5,979 nt of DNA from an uncultured Collinsella sp. (GTDB taxonomy: Bacteria > Actinomycetota > Coriobacteriia > Coriobacteriales > Coriobacteriaceae), in the NCBI GenBank assembly GCA_900547125.1, contig URFU01000114.1:1-5979 (forward strand). The letters are read 5' to 3'. Numbering within the stretch: the first letter of the stretch is position 1; every line of letters begins with the position of its first letter. This document shows positions 1 to 5,968 of the stretch, piece by piece. The position numbers and the translations under genes were made by a program. Below the pieces are notes generated by a model. That model ran no database searches and was not told the DNA's origin. It saw only the letters and a program-made list of their open reading frames with translations.

Positions 1-421
1 TAAGGTTCTCCTCGAGGTGCGTAAAGACCTGCTCGGCGTAATCCTCGGCGGCATAACGCGTCTCGCGCTCGTACTGCTGGGCACGGTCGCGGATGTCGTC
101 GGCCTGCTGCTGGGCTAAGCGGACGATCTCCTGCTCACCGGCAATGGTGAGGGCCTGCTGCTGAGCATCGGCGATGATGGAATCGGCCTGAGCGGCGGCG
201 GAAGCCATAAGCTCCTCGCGCTCCTTGAGGATACGGCGGGACTTCTGCCATTCCTCGGGATAGCTCATGCGGATCTCATCGAGGATGTTAAAGAAGACGT
301 CGGCGTCGATAACCTTCATCTGGGCGTTCTTGCCGAACGGCGTCTTAGCCTCTTCGATGAGCCCCTCGAGCTCGTCGACAAGACTCACGATCCTGTCGCC
401 AGGAAAATTCTCGCCCGGCAT
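1..421 (-). CDS. SepIVA/DivIVA-like coiled-coil protein, C-terminus cut off by window edge
   Basis: The visible 140 residues start at ATG 421-419, behind a strong ribosome binding site, and the frame stays open to the left edge, so the C-terminus is missing. Residues 10-28 form an amphipathic helix ending in EEAK, residues 36-58 are a second short block (DVFFNILDEI at 41-50), and from about 60 onward the chain is long charged helix rich in Ala, Gln, Glu and Arg, a predicted coiled coil. There is no signal peptide or membrane segment. The layout and the position just downstream of coaD recall mycobacterial SepIVA (Rv2927c), a DivIVA-like septation factor. Relatives in other phyla are often labelled V-type ATPase subunit H/E-like because of the coiled coil; nothing here supports an ATPase role. 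A division or envelope-growth scaffold is my inference. The coding call is firm, the function tentative. Confidence 0.8.
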   Translation of the reverse strand, partial: MPGENFPGDRIVSLVDELEGLIEEAKTPFGKNAQMKVIDADVFFNILDEIRMSYPEEWQKSRRILKEREELMASAAAQADSIIADAQQQALTIAGEQEIVRLAQQQADDIRDRAQQYERETRYAAEDYAEQVFTHLEENL

Positions 422-426
422 CCGGT

Positions 427-433
427 CTCCTTT
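427..433 (-). promoter_or_regulatory. Ribosome binding site of the coiled-coil gene
   Basis: On the minus strand AAAGGAG lies 5 nt before the ATG at 421. It is a near-perfect Shine-Dalgarno match and fixes this start. Unlike the RBSs of coaD and rsmD, it lies outside the upstream gene. Confidence 0.8.
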
Positions 434-469
434 CATAGGTAACATATCATCGTGCTAGTTTACCACATG
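434..469. repeat. Imperfect inverted repeat in the coaD/coiled-coil gap
   Basis: On the plus strand the left arm CATAGGTAA (434-442) pairs with the right arm TTACCACATG (460-469), leaving one unpaired or mismatched step between the CAT and GGTAA blocks. The 17-nt spacer is AT-rich compared with the surrounding coding DNA. The repeat sits directly upstream of the ribosome binding site of the coiled-coil gene. It could be an operator or an RNA hairpin in the leader, or chance. No T-tract follows, so an intrinsic terminator is unlikely. Confidence 0.35.
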
Positions 470-489
470 CCACCAGGCAATAAGAAACG

Positions 490-987
490 TCACGAAAAGC
501 GATGTTTGAGTGCTTCGACCACGTTGGGCGGCACAAACGTCGACACGTCGCTGCCAAGCGACGCGATCTGGCGCACCACCGAACTCGAGATATAGCCGTA
601 CTGCGGAGCACTCATGACAAAGATGGACTCCAGCTCGCTATCCAGGCGATAGTTGAGGTCGGCCTGCTGCAACTCGTACTCAAAGTCGGTCATGGCGCGC
701 AGACCCTTAACGACGGCACCTGCCCCCTGTTCACGTGCAAAGTCGACCAGCAGACCGGTGAAAGGCAGTACCTCGATGCCGTCCAAATCGCCGAGGGCCT
801 CGCGGGCCAGCGCCACGCGCTCGTCGAGCATAAAGGTGGTACCCACGCCGTTTTTACCCTGCGATTCGGCCACGGCGACGATCACGCTGGGAAAGATACG
901 GCGAGCTCGGCGGATCACGTCGATATGGCCAAAGGTGATGGGATCGAAGGTGCCCGGGACGATTACGCGGTTGATGGTGTCATTCAT
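490..987 (-). CDS. coaD: Phosphopantetheine adenylyltransferase CoaD
   Basis: CoaD transfers AMP from ATP to 4'-phosphopantetheine, giving dephospho-CoA and pyrophosphate. It is the fourth of five steps from pantothenate to coenzyme A and is cytosolic. The 165-residue product matches the usual family length of about 160. Visible signatures are the nucleotidyltransferase motif GTFDPITFGH (12-21), with the (T/H)xGH-type catalytic element, the substrate-binding segment KGLRAMTDFEYELQQADLN (94-112), and the C-terminal YISSSVVR (132-139). The frame stays open upstream to 1239, but the ATG at 987-985 is the right start: it has GGAGG 6 nt before it, and the family fold begins only about six residues later. 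The first 8 nt overlap the end of rsmD (ATGAATGA), which suggests translational coupling. No key residue appears to be missing. Confidence 0.96.
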   Translation of the reverse strand: MNDTINRVIVPGTFDPITFGHIDVIRRARRIFPSVIVAVAESQGKNGVGTTFMLDERVALAREALGDLDGIEVLPFTGLLVDFAREQGAGAVVKGLRAMTDFEYELQQADLNYRLDSELESIFVMSAPQYGYISSSVVRQIASLGSDVSTFVPPNVVEALKHRFS

Positions 988-1624
988 GGGTGTCCTCCGA
1001 AGGCACATCCTCGTCATTTTCGTTCTCGTCAGCATGGTCGTTCTCGTCATCGGCCACCCAGCGCAGCAAGTCAACCGAGGTAATGCCGTAGCGCTTCTCT
1101 CGCACGGTCTTAAAACAAGCCGGATGAGCACCTGCATCGGCTGCGGCATGCTCAAAAAGGGCAAAGGCCCCGGGCGCCAGCAGTCCCTGCTGGGAAAGAT
1201 TTTGCAGCAGCTCCTCGACCGGCTCGGCGCCAAAGGCATAGGGCGGGTCGAGCAAGATCAGGTCAAAGGGACCACCCGGCACACGGCCGCGCGAGGCGCT
1301 CGCCAACACATCGCCGGTAACGACACGCCAACGCGAGCGGTCGCGGCACAGCGACTCGATATTCTTGGTGATCAGACGGGCGGCATTGCGATCGATCTCG
1401 AACGTGGTGAGCGAGCGGGCGCCACGCGAGAGCATCTCGATTCCCAGGGCGCCGGAGCCGCCAATGGCGTCCAGCACGCGGACCTCGTCCAAATCGAAAT
1501 CGAACGCCGACATGACCATGGATGCACATGCCTCGCGCACGCGATCGGTCGTGGGACGGGTGACATCGCGCCCACGCGGCTCTTCGATCTTGCGGCCGCG
1601 CCATTCACCGCCGATGATTCTCAT
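980..1624 (-). CDS. rsmD: 16S rRNA (guanine(966)-N(2))-methyltransferase RsmD
   Basis: RsmD uses S-adenosylmethionine to methylate N2 of G966 (E. coli numbering) in 16S rRNA, near the P site of the 30S subunit. The 214-residue product shows the N-terminal MRIIGGEWRGRKI, RPTTDRVREA (23-32), a SAM-binding motif I (VLDAIGGSGALG, 50-61; many relatives have FAGSGALG here), the acidic FEID (75-78) expected to hold the SAM ribose, and the catalytic LLDPPY (124-129). The family core ends near residue 190. After it comes a tail in which 13 of 24 residues are Asp or Glu, partly encoded by a 12-nt direct repeat. The start is the ATG at 1624-1622, which shares ATGA with the recG stop and has a strong AAGGAGG within recG. 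The 3' end overlaps coaD by 8 nt. Confidence 0.95.
   Translation of the reverse strand: MRIIGGEWRGRKIEEPRGRDVTRPTTDRVREACASMVMSAFDFDLDEVRVLDAIGGSGALGIEMLSRGARSLTTFEIDRNAARLITKNIESLCRDRSRWRVVTGDVLASASRGRVPGGPFDLILLDPPYAFGAEPVEELLQNLSQQGLLAPGAFALFEHAAADAGAHPACFKTVREKRYGITSVDLLRWVADDENDHADENENDEDVPSEDTHE
994..998 (-). promoter_or_regulatory. Ribosome binding site of coaD, inside rsmD
   Basis: GGAGG on the minus strand lies 6 nt before the coaD ATG at 987, within the last codons of rsmD. It decides the coaD start against the longer open frame. Confidence 0.75.
1020..1049. repeat. 12-nt direct repeat encoding the RsmD acidic tail
   Basis: TCGTTCTCGTCA occurs at 1020-1031 and again at 1038-1049, a period of 18 nt or six codons. 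On the coding strand it yields two DEN-containing units in the acidic tail of RsmD. A weaker related stretch lies just left of it, near 1010-1019. The in-frame spacing suggests growth by local duplication or slippage. Confidence 0.6.
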
Positions 1625-3804
1625 CCTCCGCTGACCTCCTTAAAGATATGTCGATAACGCGTGGCGACTGCATCGCGCAAGGGACGCGTCGCCACGGAGT
1701 CAAGGTTGCAAGCATACCGCAAGAGCTCGACCGCGTCCAAATGGGCCCATTCGATAAGATCCTCGTCGGCGTCCAGGTCCACAAAGCGCAGGGTCACACC
1801 GCCATGCTGACGGTAGCCCAGGATCTCGCCCTCGTGGCGCAGACGCAGGTCCATCTGGGCGAGCGTAAAGCCATCCGAGGTCTTTTCGAGCGACTGGAGA
1901 CGGTCTTGCGCCGCGGATGCGCCGCCGTTGCCCTTGGAGTGCGTCATGACCAGGCAGGTGCCCGACACGCTGCCGCGGCCCACGCGACCGCGCAACTGGT
2001 GCAGGGCCGCCAAGCCAAAGCGCTCACCGTTCTCGATGACCATGACGGTGGCGTTGGGCACGTCGACGCCCACCTCGACCACCGTGGTCGATACGAGCAC
2101 GTCGATCTCTCCGCGCTTGAAGGCATCAATCACGCGGTCCTTCTCCCCCGCCGACATGCGGCCGTGAAGGCGTTCGATGGTAAGTCCCGGCAACGCCAGG
2201 CGCAGTCGGTCGAGCTCGGTTGCCGTATCGTGGAGCGGCACAGGCACGGTCACGCGGCCCTCGTCGTCGCGGGCGATACCGGGTACGTCTTCCAGCTCAT
2301 CGGCCGAGTCACTCGGCTCCACAAGCGGACAGATCACATAAGCCTGCTGGCCCTTTTCATACGCCTCGCGGATGGCACCGTAGGCCAAATCGCGGCTCGA
2401 CTCGGTGAGCACGCGCGTCGTAACGCCCGCCCCCGGAACAGGTCGATGGCGGATGATGCTCGTGTCCAGGTCGCCGTAGACCGAGAGCGCCAACGTGCGC
2501 GGGATCGGCGTGGCCGTCATAACGAGCAGGTCGGCACCCGGGCCCTTGGCACGCAGAGCATTGCGCTGGCCCACACCAAAGCGGTGCTGCTCATCGATGA
2601 CGACAAGCGACAGATGCTTAAACGCCACGTTGTCCGAAAGGACCGCGTGGGTTCCAAAGAGGACGTCGAGCTCGCCCGATTCCAGCTGCGCATGGATCTG
2701 CTCGCGCTCGGCCGCCGGCGTGGCACCCGTCAGGAGCGCCCAAGACATGCCAGCCTGGGAGAGCAAGGGGCCGGTCTTATCGGCATATTGGCGCGCCAGC
2801 CCGCCCGAAGGCGCCATAACGCAGGACTGAGTGCCCGAATCGGCCGCGACAGCCAGCGCGCAGGCGGCGACGGCCGTCTTGCCGGTACCGACGTCGCCCA
2901 GCAGCAGGCGGTTCATCACGCGCCCGCCATCGCACATGTCGTGCAGGATGTCTTTGAACGCGGCCTCCTGCTCGTCGCTCAACGAAAACGGCAGGGCTTC
3001 CTTGAGCGCCGCCAGGTGCTCGCCCGCGGCGTGGGCGTAGGGAGCGACTTCGACCAAGCCGCCGTCGTTGCGCAGGCGCAGCGCCAGCTGAAGGTAGAGG
3101 CACTCCTCGTAGGCAAGGCGACGTCGCGCGATATCCCGCTCGGCCATACTCGATGGAAAATGAATTGAACGCAGCGCACGGGCGTTACTCATCAGGCGGC
3201 GCTTGACACGCAGGCGTGCAGGAATCGGATCGAAGGGATTGCCGACAACCTCAAGCGCACCGCTAACGATGCGGCGCATCCACGCCTGGCTCACGCCATC
3301 ACTCACGTAATGGACCGGCAGAATGGTGCCCGCGGCACGCCCGTCCTCGAGCTTTTCGAAATGCGGAGAGGCCATTTGCTTAAAGCCGTAGGCAAACTCG
3401 ACCTTACCCATCACGGCCAGGCGGTCTCCCTGCTTAAACTGCTGGGCAATCCATGGCTGACGGAAAAAGGCGACTTGCAGCACGCCCGTCTCGTCCACCA
3501 GCGAGACCTCGGTCACCTGCATACGCGGGCGAGGCTGCTTTTGAACAATGCGATCGACCGTGGCGACTATCGTGCAAACGGTACCGATGGGCGCCATCTC
3601 GATAGACCAGGAGCGCGTGAAGTCGAGATATCGATGAGGGATATGGAGAAGGAGGTCCCCCACCGTCCGAATTCCCAGACGGCGAAGGGCCTCCTCACGT
3701 TTACCCGAAACATATTTGAGTCGCGCGATATCCTCGTCGAGCGCATTGCTCTGGGCAAAGCGCTCCGAGACGCGCGGCACGGAGCACAGCTCGGACATGG
3801 CCAA
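1621..3804 (-). CDS. recG: ATP-dependent DNA helicase RecG
   Basis: RecG is a superfamily 2 double-stranded DNA translocase that regresses stalled forks and processes branched DNA in recombination and repair. The protein has 727 residues from TTG 3804 or 725 from the in-frame ATG at 3798; relatives are usually about 680-700. The N-terminal part has a helix-hairpin-helix-like LRRLGIRTVGDLLLHIPHRY (40-59) and a wedge/OB domain (about 70-150). Helicase motifs follow: Walker A GDVGTGKT (303-310), DEQH box (404-407), TATPIPRT (430-437), LHGRM (546-550), STTVVEVGVDVPNAT (572-586) and the QLRGRVGRG region (603-611). Oddities are a modified motif Ia (MAPSGGLARQY, 330-340), about 20 extra residues between 497 and 527, and an altered C-terminal signature (656-668). 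No clear Shine-Dalgarno precedes either start, so coupling to fakA, whose stop lies 4 nt upstream of the TTG, is likely. The last 4 nt overlap rsmD. Confidence 0.96.
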   Translation of the reverse strand: MAMSELCSVPRVSERFAQSNALDEDIARLKYVSGKREEALRRLGIRTVGDLLLHIPHRYLDFTRSWSIEMAPIGTVCTIVATVDRIVQKQPRPRMQVTEVSLVDETGVLQVAFFRQPWIAQQFKQGDRLAVMGKVEFAYGFKQMASPHFEKLEDGRAAGTILPVHYVSDGVSQAWMRRIVSGALEVVGNPFDPIPARLRVKRRLMSNARALRSIHFPSSMAERDIARRRLAYEECLYLQLALRLRNDGGLVEVAPYAHAAGEHLAALKEALPFSLSDEQEAAFKDILHDMCDGGRVMNRLLLGDVGTGKTAVAACALAVAADSGTQSCVMAPSGGLARQYADKTGPLLSQAGMSWALLTGATPAAEREQIHAQLESGELDVLFGTHAVLSDNVAFKHLSLVVIDEQHRFGVGQRNALRAKGPGADLLVMTATPIPRTLALSVYGDLDTSIIRHRPVPGAGVTTRVLTESSRDLAYGAIREAYEKGQQAYVICPLVEPSDSADELEDVPGIARDDEGRVTVPVPLHDTATELDRLRLALPGLTIERLHGRMSAGEKDRVIDAFKRGEIDVLVSTTVVEVGVDVPNATVMVIENGERFGLAALHQLRGRVGRGSVSGTCLVMTHSKGNGGASAAQDRLQSLEKTSDGFTLAQMDLRLRHEGEILGYRQHGGVTLRFVDLDADEDLIEWAHLDAVELLRYACNLDSVATRPLRDAVATRYRHIFKEVSGG
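1635..1641 (-). promoter_or_regulatory. Ribosome binding site of rsmD, inside recG
   Basis: AAGGAGG on the minus strand, within the last codons of recG, lies 10 nt before the rsmD ATG. A second GGAGG (1625-1629) directly abuts the ATG and is too close to act as a normal site. The location fits coupled translation of rsmD after recG. Confidence 0.7.
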
Positions 3805-3808
3805 ATGC

Positions 3809-5470
3809 CTACTCGATCGAGAAGATCACGGGATAGAGCGGCTGCTCGCCACGATGGGCATCAATCTCCAGGTCGGGCTGAGCCTCCTCAATGGCGTCGA
3901 CGATCTCCTGGAAGGCCTCATCGGACAGCTCCTCGCCGGCCAGAATCGTCAGCGCGTCGCCCTCCTCTTCCTCCTGCATGCGGTTAATGCAGTCGAGCGT
4001 GACCTGCTTCACATCGGAGCCGACCACGTCGATAGAGCCGGCAATGATGCCCATGACGTCACCGGAGTGAATCGGAGAGCCGTCAGAGGCGCTGGAATCG
4101 CGCACGGCACGGGTAACCTCGCCATCGCGAACCTCGCTGATGGCGTCGACCATGGCAGCGACGGCGTCCTCAAGCTCGGAATCGGGCAGGACCGCGAAAA
4201 GCGCGGAGAACGCCTGCGGGACAGTCTTGGTGGGAACGACGGCGACCTTCTTGTCGGTGCAAGCAGAAGCGGCGGCCTCGGCAGCCATGCGGATGTTGCC
4301 GTTATTGGGCAGGATGATGACCGAGGTCGCGTTGACCTGGTCCACCGCGCCCAGCAGGTCGGCGGTTGAGGGGTTCATGGTCTGGCCACCCGAAACGATC
4401 ACGTCGACGCCGAGGGACTTGAGGATATCGGCCTCGCCGGAGCCGGCGGCAACGGCGACAAAGCCCAACGCCTTGGCGGGCTCGGCAGCCTTTTCCTGGT
4501 CCTCGTGGATCTTGGCGGTACGGTCGTGGGCCTCCATCTCCATGTTGTGGATAAAGACCTCGTAGATCTGACCAAGCTGCAGCATGTGCTCGAGCACCAG
4601 GTTGGGGGTGTTGGAGTGCACGTGGATCTTGTAGTCGGGGTAGGCACCCACGAGCAGCTCGCAGTCGCCCATGGAACCCAGGAACTTAAGGCACTCGTCC
4701 TCGTCAAAGGGGGCATCGGCCTTAAAGAGGAACTCGTTGCAGTAGCGGAACTCCGAGCCCTCCCAATCGTCGTTGGCCTCGATCTCAACGCGGCCAAGAG
4801 CGGCATCGCGGGCAGAGCCGGCGGAGTCAAACGTAGCGGAGAAATCCTCGACAACGGTGCTGCGACCAAGAGCGGCAGCCACAAAGTTCTCGAGGAAAAT
4901 GGCAAATCCAAAGGCGCCGGAGTCGACCACACCGTTCTCCTTCAGAACGGGCAGCAGGTCGGGCGTGCGGGCGACGGACTGGTAGGCCTCGACGACGATG
5001 GCATCGAGCGCGTCCTCGGCCGAGAACTTCTTCTTTTCGCACTCATCGGCCTTGGTCGAGACATCGCGCAGCACCGTGAGGATCGTGCCCTCGATGGGTT
5101 TACGGACAGCCTGGAAGGCGACCTTGACGGCGCGACGGAAGGCGAAGGCGATGTTGGCGGACGTGATGGGCTCATCGGCAGAGACGAGACCCTCGGCCAC
5201 GCCGCGCAGGATCTGCGAGGTGATGACGCCGGAGTTGCCTCGGGCACCCATCAGGGAGCCGTGCGTAATGGCGCCGGCGATGGCCTCCATGTCGGCATCG
5301 GCGGGAAGGGCGGAAAGCTCCTTGGTCACCGAGGCGAGCGTGAGCGACATATTGGTGCCGGTGTCGCCGTCGGGCACGGGGAAGACGTTGAGCTTGTTGA
5401 TCTCCTCGGCCTTGTCGGAAACGGCAGCCGCAGCGATCGGAAAACAGGTGCGAATGGTCTTTGCAATCAT
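3809..5470 (-). CDS. fakA: FakA/YloV-type fatty-acid kinase with DAK2 (DhaL-like) domain
   Basis: FakA proteins phosphorylate fatty acids carried by a FakB partner, giving acyl-phosphate for phospholipid synthesis. The 553-residue product has the family length and three-part layout. The N-terminal DhaL-like kinase domain holds NKLNVFPVPDGDTGTN (25-40), whose Asp34 and Asp36 fit the metal-ATP site, then GARGNSGVI (75-83) and NGVVDSGAFGF (179-189). The middle domain holds YCNEFLF (243-249) and KIHVHSN (281-287); Cys244, His283 and His285 resemble the zinc ligands described for S. aureus FakA. The C-terminal domain holds SGGQTMNPST (360-369), ILPNNGNI (386-393) and the terminal QPLYPVIFSIE. The start is ATG 5470-5468; its GGAG lies 12 nt upstream, rather far. 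No FakB gene is in the window, so the fatty-acid role is inferred from family. The pairing with an upstream Asp23-family gene mirrors yloU-yloV in Bacillus. Confidence 0.9.
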   Translation of the reverse strand: MIAKTIRTCFPIAAAAVSDKAEEINKLNVFPVPDGDTGTNMSLTLASVTKELSALPADADMEAIAGAITHGSLMGARGNSGVITSQILRGVAEGLVSADEPITSANIAFAFRRAVKVAFQAVRKPIEGTILTVLRDVSTKADECEKKKFSAEDALDAIVVEAYQSVARTPDLLPVLKENGVVDSGAFGFAIFLENFVAAALGRSTVVEDFSATFDSAGSARDAALGRVEIEANDDWEGSEFRYCNEFLFKADAPFDEDECLKFLGSMGDCELLVGAYPDYKIHVHSNTPNLVLEHMLQLGQIYEVFIHNMEMEAHDRTAKIHEDQEKAAEPAKALGFVAVAAGSGEADILKSLGVDVIVSGGQTMNPSTADLLGAVDQVNATSVIILPNNGNIRMAAEAAASACTDKKVAVVPTKTVPQAFSALFAVLPDSELEDAVAAMVDAISEVRDGEVTRAVRDSSASDGSPIHSGDVMGIIAGSIDVVGSDVKQVTLDCINRMQEEEEGDALTILAGEELSDEAFQEIVDAIEEAQPDLEIDAHRGEQPLYPVIFSIE

Positions 5471-5497
5471 GGGTATTTGAATCTCCGTTTTCGGATG

Positions 5498-5854
5498 CTA
5501 GTTCAGACGGCTCTTGAGCGCGTCGATGTGAATGCCGATCTTAAGGCTGGCGGGATCGATCTGGGCGATCTCCTGCAGGGTGAAGGCAACGGAGCTCGAA
5601 AGATTGTGGCAGACGGACTTCATGTTGACGCCGTTCTCGAGCACGACGTGGAGATCGACCGTAAGGCCGTTCTCGTCGGCGGAGACAAGCACGCCCTTGC
5701 GGAGGCGCTGACCGGCAAGCAGGCGCACGCTCTCGGCGCCCTGGAGCTGTTCGGCCATACCGACAACGCCATAGCACGTCATTGCGGCATAACCGGCAAT
5801 ATCGGCAATAACGTCGTTCGAGACGCTCAGGCTGCCGTTAATGGTCTCAGACAC
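5498..5854 (-). CDS. Asp23/Gls24-family (DUF322, YloU-like) protein
   Basis: This 118-residue protein belongs to the Asp23 (alkaline shock) family. The hallmarks are NGSLSVSNDVIADIAGYAA (6-24), the YGVVGMAEQ turn (28-36), the beta segment GLTVDLHVVLENGVN (63-77) and the final helix-strand part ending KIGIHIDALKSRLN (105-118). Members act at the envelope or in stress responses in Firmicutes, but the biochemical role is poorly defined. It has no signal peptide or membrane helix, so any membrane contact would need a partner. I chose GTG 5854-5852 because AAAAGGAG lies 6 nt upstream and homologues usually begin close to the SETINGSL-type segment. A TTG at 5920-5918 in the same frame also has AAGGAG at 6 nt and would add 22 residues unlike the family. 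The gene is followed after 27 nt by fakA, and the two are probably co-transcribed. Confidence 0.92.
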   Translation of the reverse strand: MSETINGSLSVSNDVIADIAGYAAMTCYGVVGMAEQLQGAESVRLLAGQRLRKGVLVSADENGLTVDLHVVLENGVNMKSVCHNLSSSVAFTLQEIAQIDPASLKIGIHIDALKSRLN

Positions 5855-5860
5855 AAGAAT

Positions 5861-5868
5861 CTCCTTTT
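5861..5868 (-). promoter_or_regulatory. Ribosome binding site of the Asp23-family gene
   Basis: AAAAGGAG on the minus strand lies 6 nt before the GTG at 5854. It supports the non-ATG start that gives a family-length product. Confidence 0.75.
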
Positions 5869-5908
5869 CTTGGTGCTCGCGGCACCATGTCGTGGGAGCA
5901 ATCATTGC

Positions 5909-5937
5909 ATTATTCTTCAACGACCGCTCCTTGTTGA
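5909..5937 (-). promoter_or_regulatory. Candidate sigma-70-type promoter for the cluster
   Basis: On the minus strand TCAACA (5937-5932, four of six matches to TTGACA) and AATAAT (5914-5909, five of six matches to TATAAT) are 17 nt apart, the optimal spacing. Transcription would start near 5902, leaving a leader of about 48 nt before the GTG start of the Asp23-family gene and excluding the upstream TTG. The match could be chance, since only one AT-rich patch is available here. There is no experimental or comparative support. Confidence 0.3.
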
Positions 5938-5968
5938 GGTGGTGGGTCGCGGGATTACCTCCTCGACA
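5932..5968. repeat. Imperfect inverted repeat at the right edge
   Basis: Arms 5932-5943 (TGTTGAGGTGGT) and 5957-5968 (ACCTCCTCGACA) pair at 10 of 12 positions around a 13-nt loop. On plus-strand RNA the two remaining pairs are a G-U wobble and a U-U mismatch. On minus-strand RNA one arm contains the Shine-Dalgarno-like GAGGAGGT, but no start codon follows it at a usable distance. No T-tract follows on either strand. It may be a leader hairpin, part of the end of an unseen upstream gene, or chance. Confidence 0.3.

Noticed and set aside
267..458. A 63-codon plus-strand frame near the left edge
   Set aside because: It is antisense to the coiled-coil gene and to its ribosome binding site, Ser/Pro-rich and without a convincing own ribosome binding site.
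469..480. Small hairpin TGCC-TGGT-GGCA after coaD as a terminator
   Set aside because: The stem is only 4 bp and no T-tract follows, so it does not qualify as an intrinsic terminator.
988..1239. Upstream extension of the coaD frame to 1239
   Set aside because: The added residues overlap rsmD, are unlike CoaD, and the ATG at 987 has a good ribosome binding site and gives the family length.
653..1657. A 334-codon plus-strand open frame across coaD and rsmD
   Set aside because: It is antisense to two well-supported genes and crosses their junction; its composition is that of a shadow frame and no motif is visible.
1648..3168. A 506-codon plus-strand open frame antisense to recG
   Set aside because: It lies wholly opposite recG, whose helicase motifs are intact in the other strand. 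The translation is rich in Arg, His, Ala and Gln with no recognisable domain, as expected from the complement of GC-rich codons.
3310..4369. Two overlapping plus-strand open frames of 225 and 217 codons antisense to recG and fakA
   Set aside because: They span the recG/fakA junction in different frames and show no family signature; the minus-strand genes explain the sequence fully.
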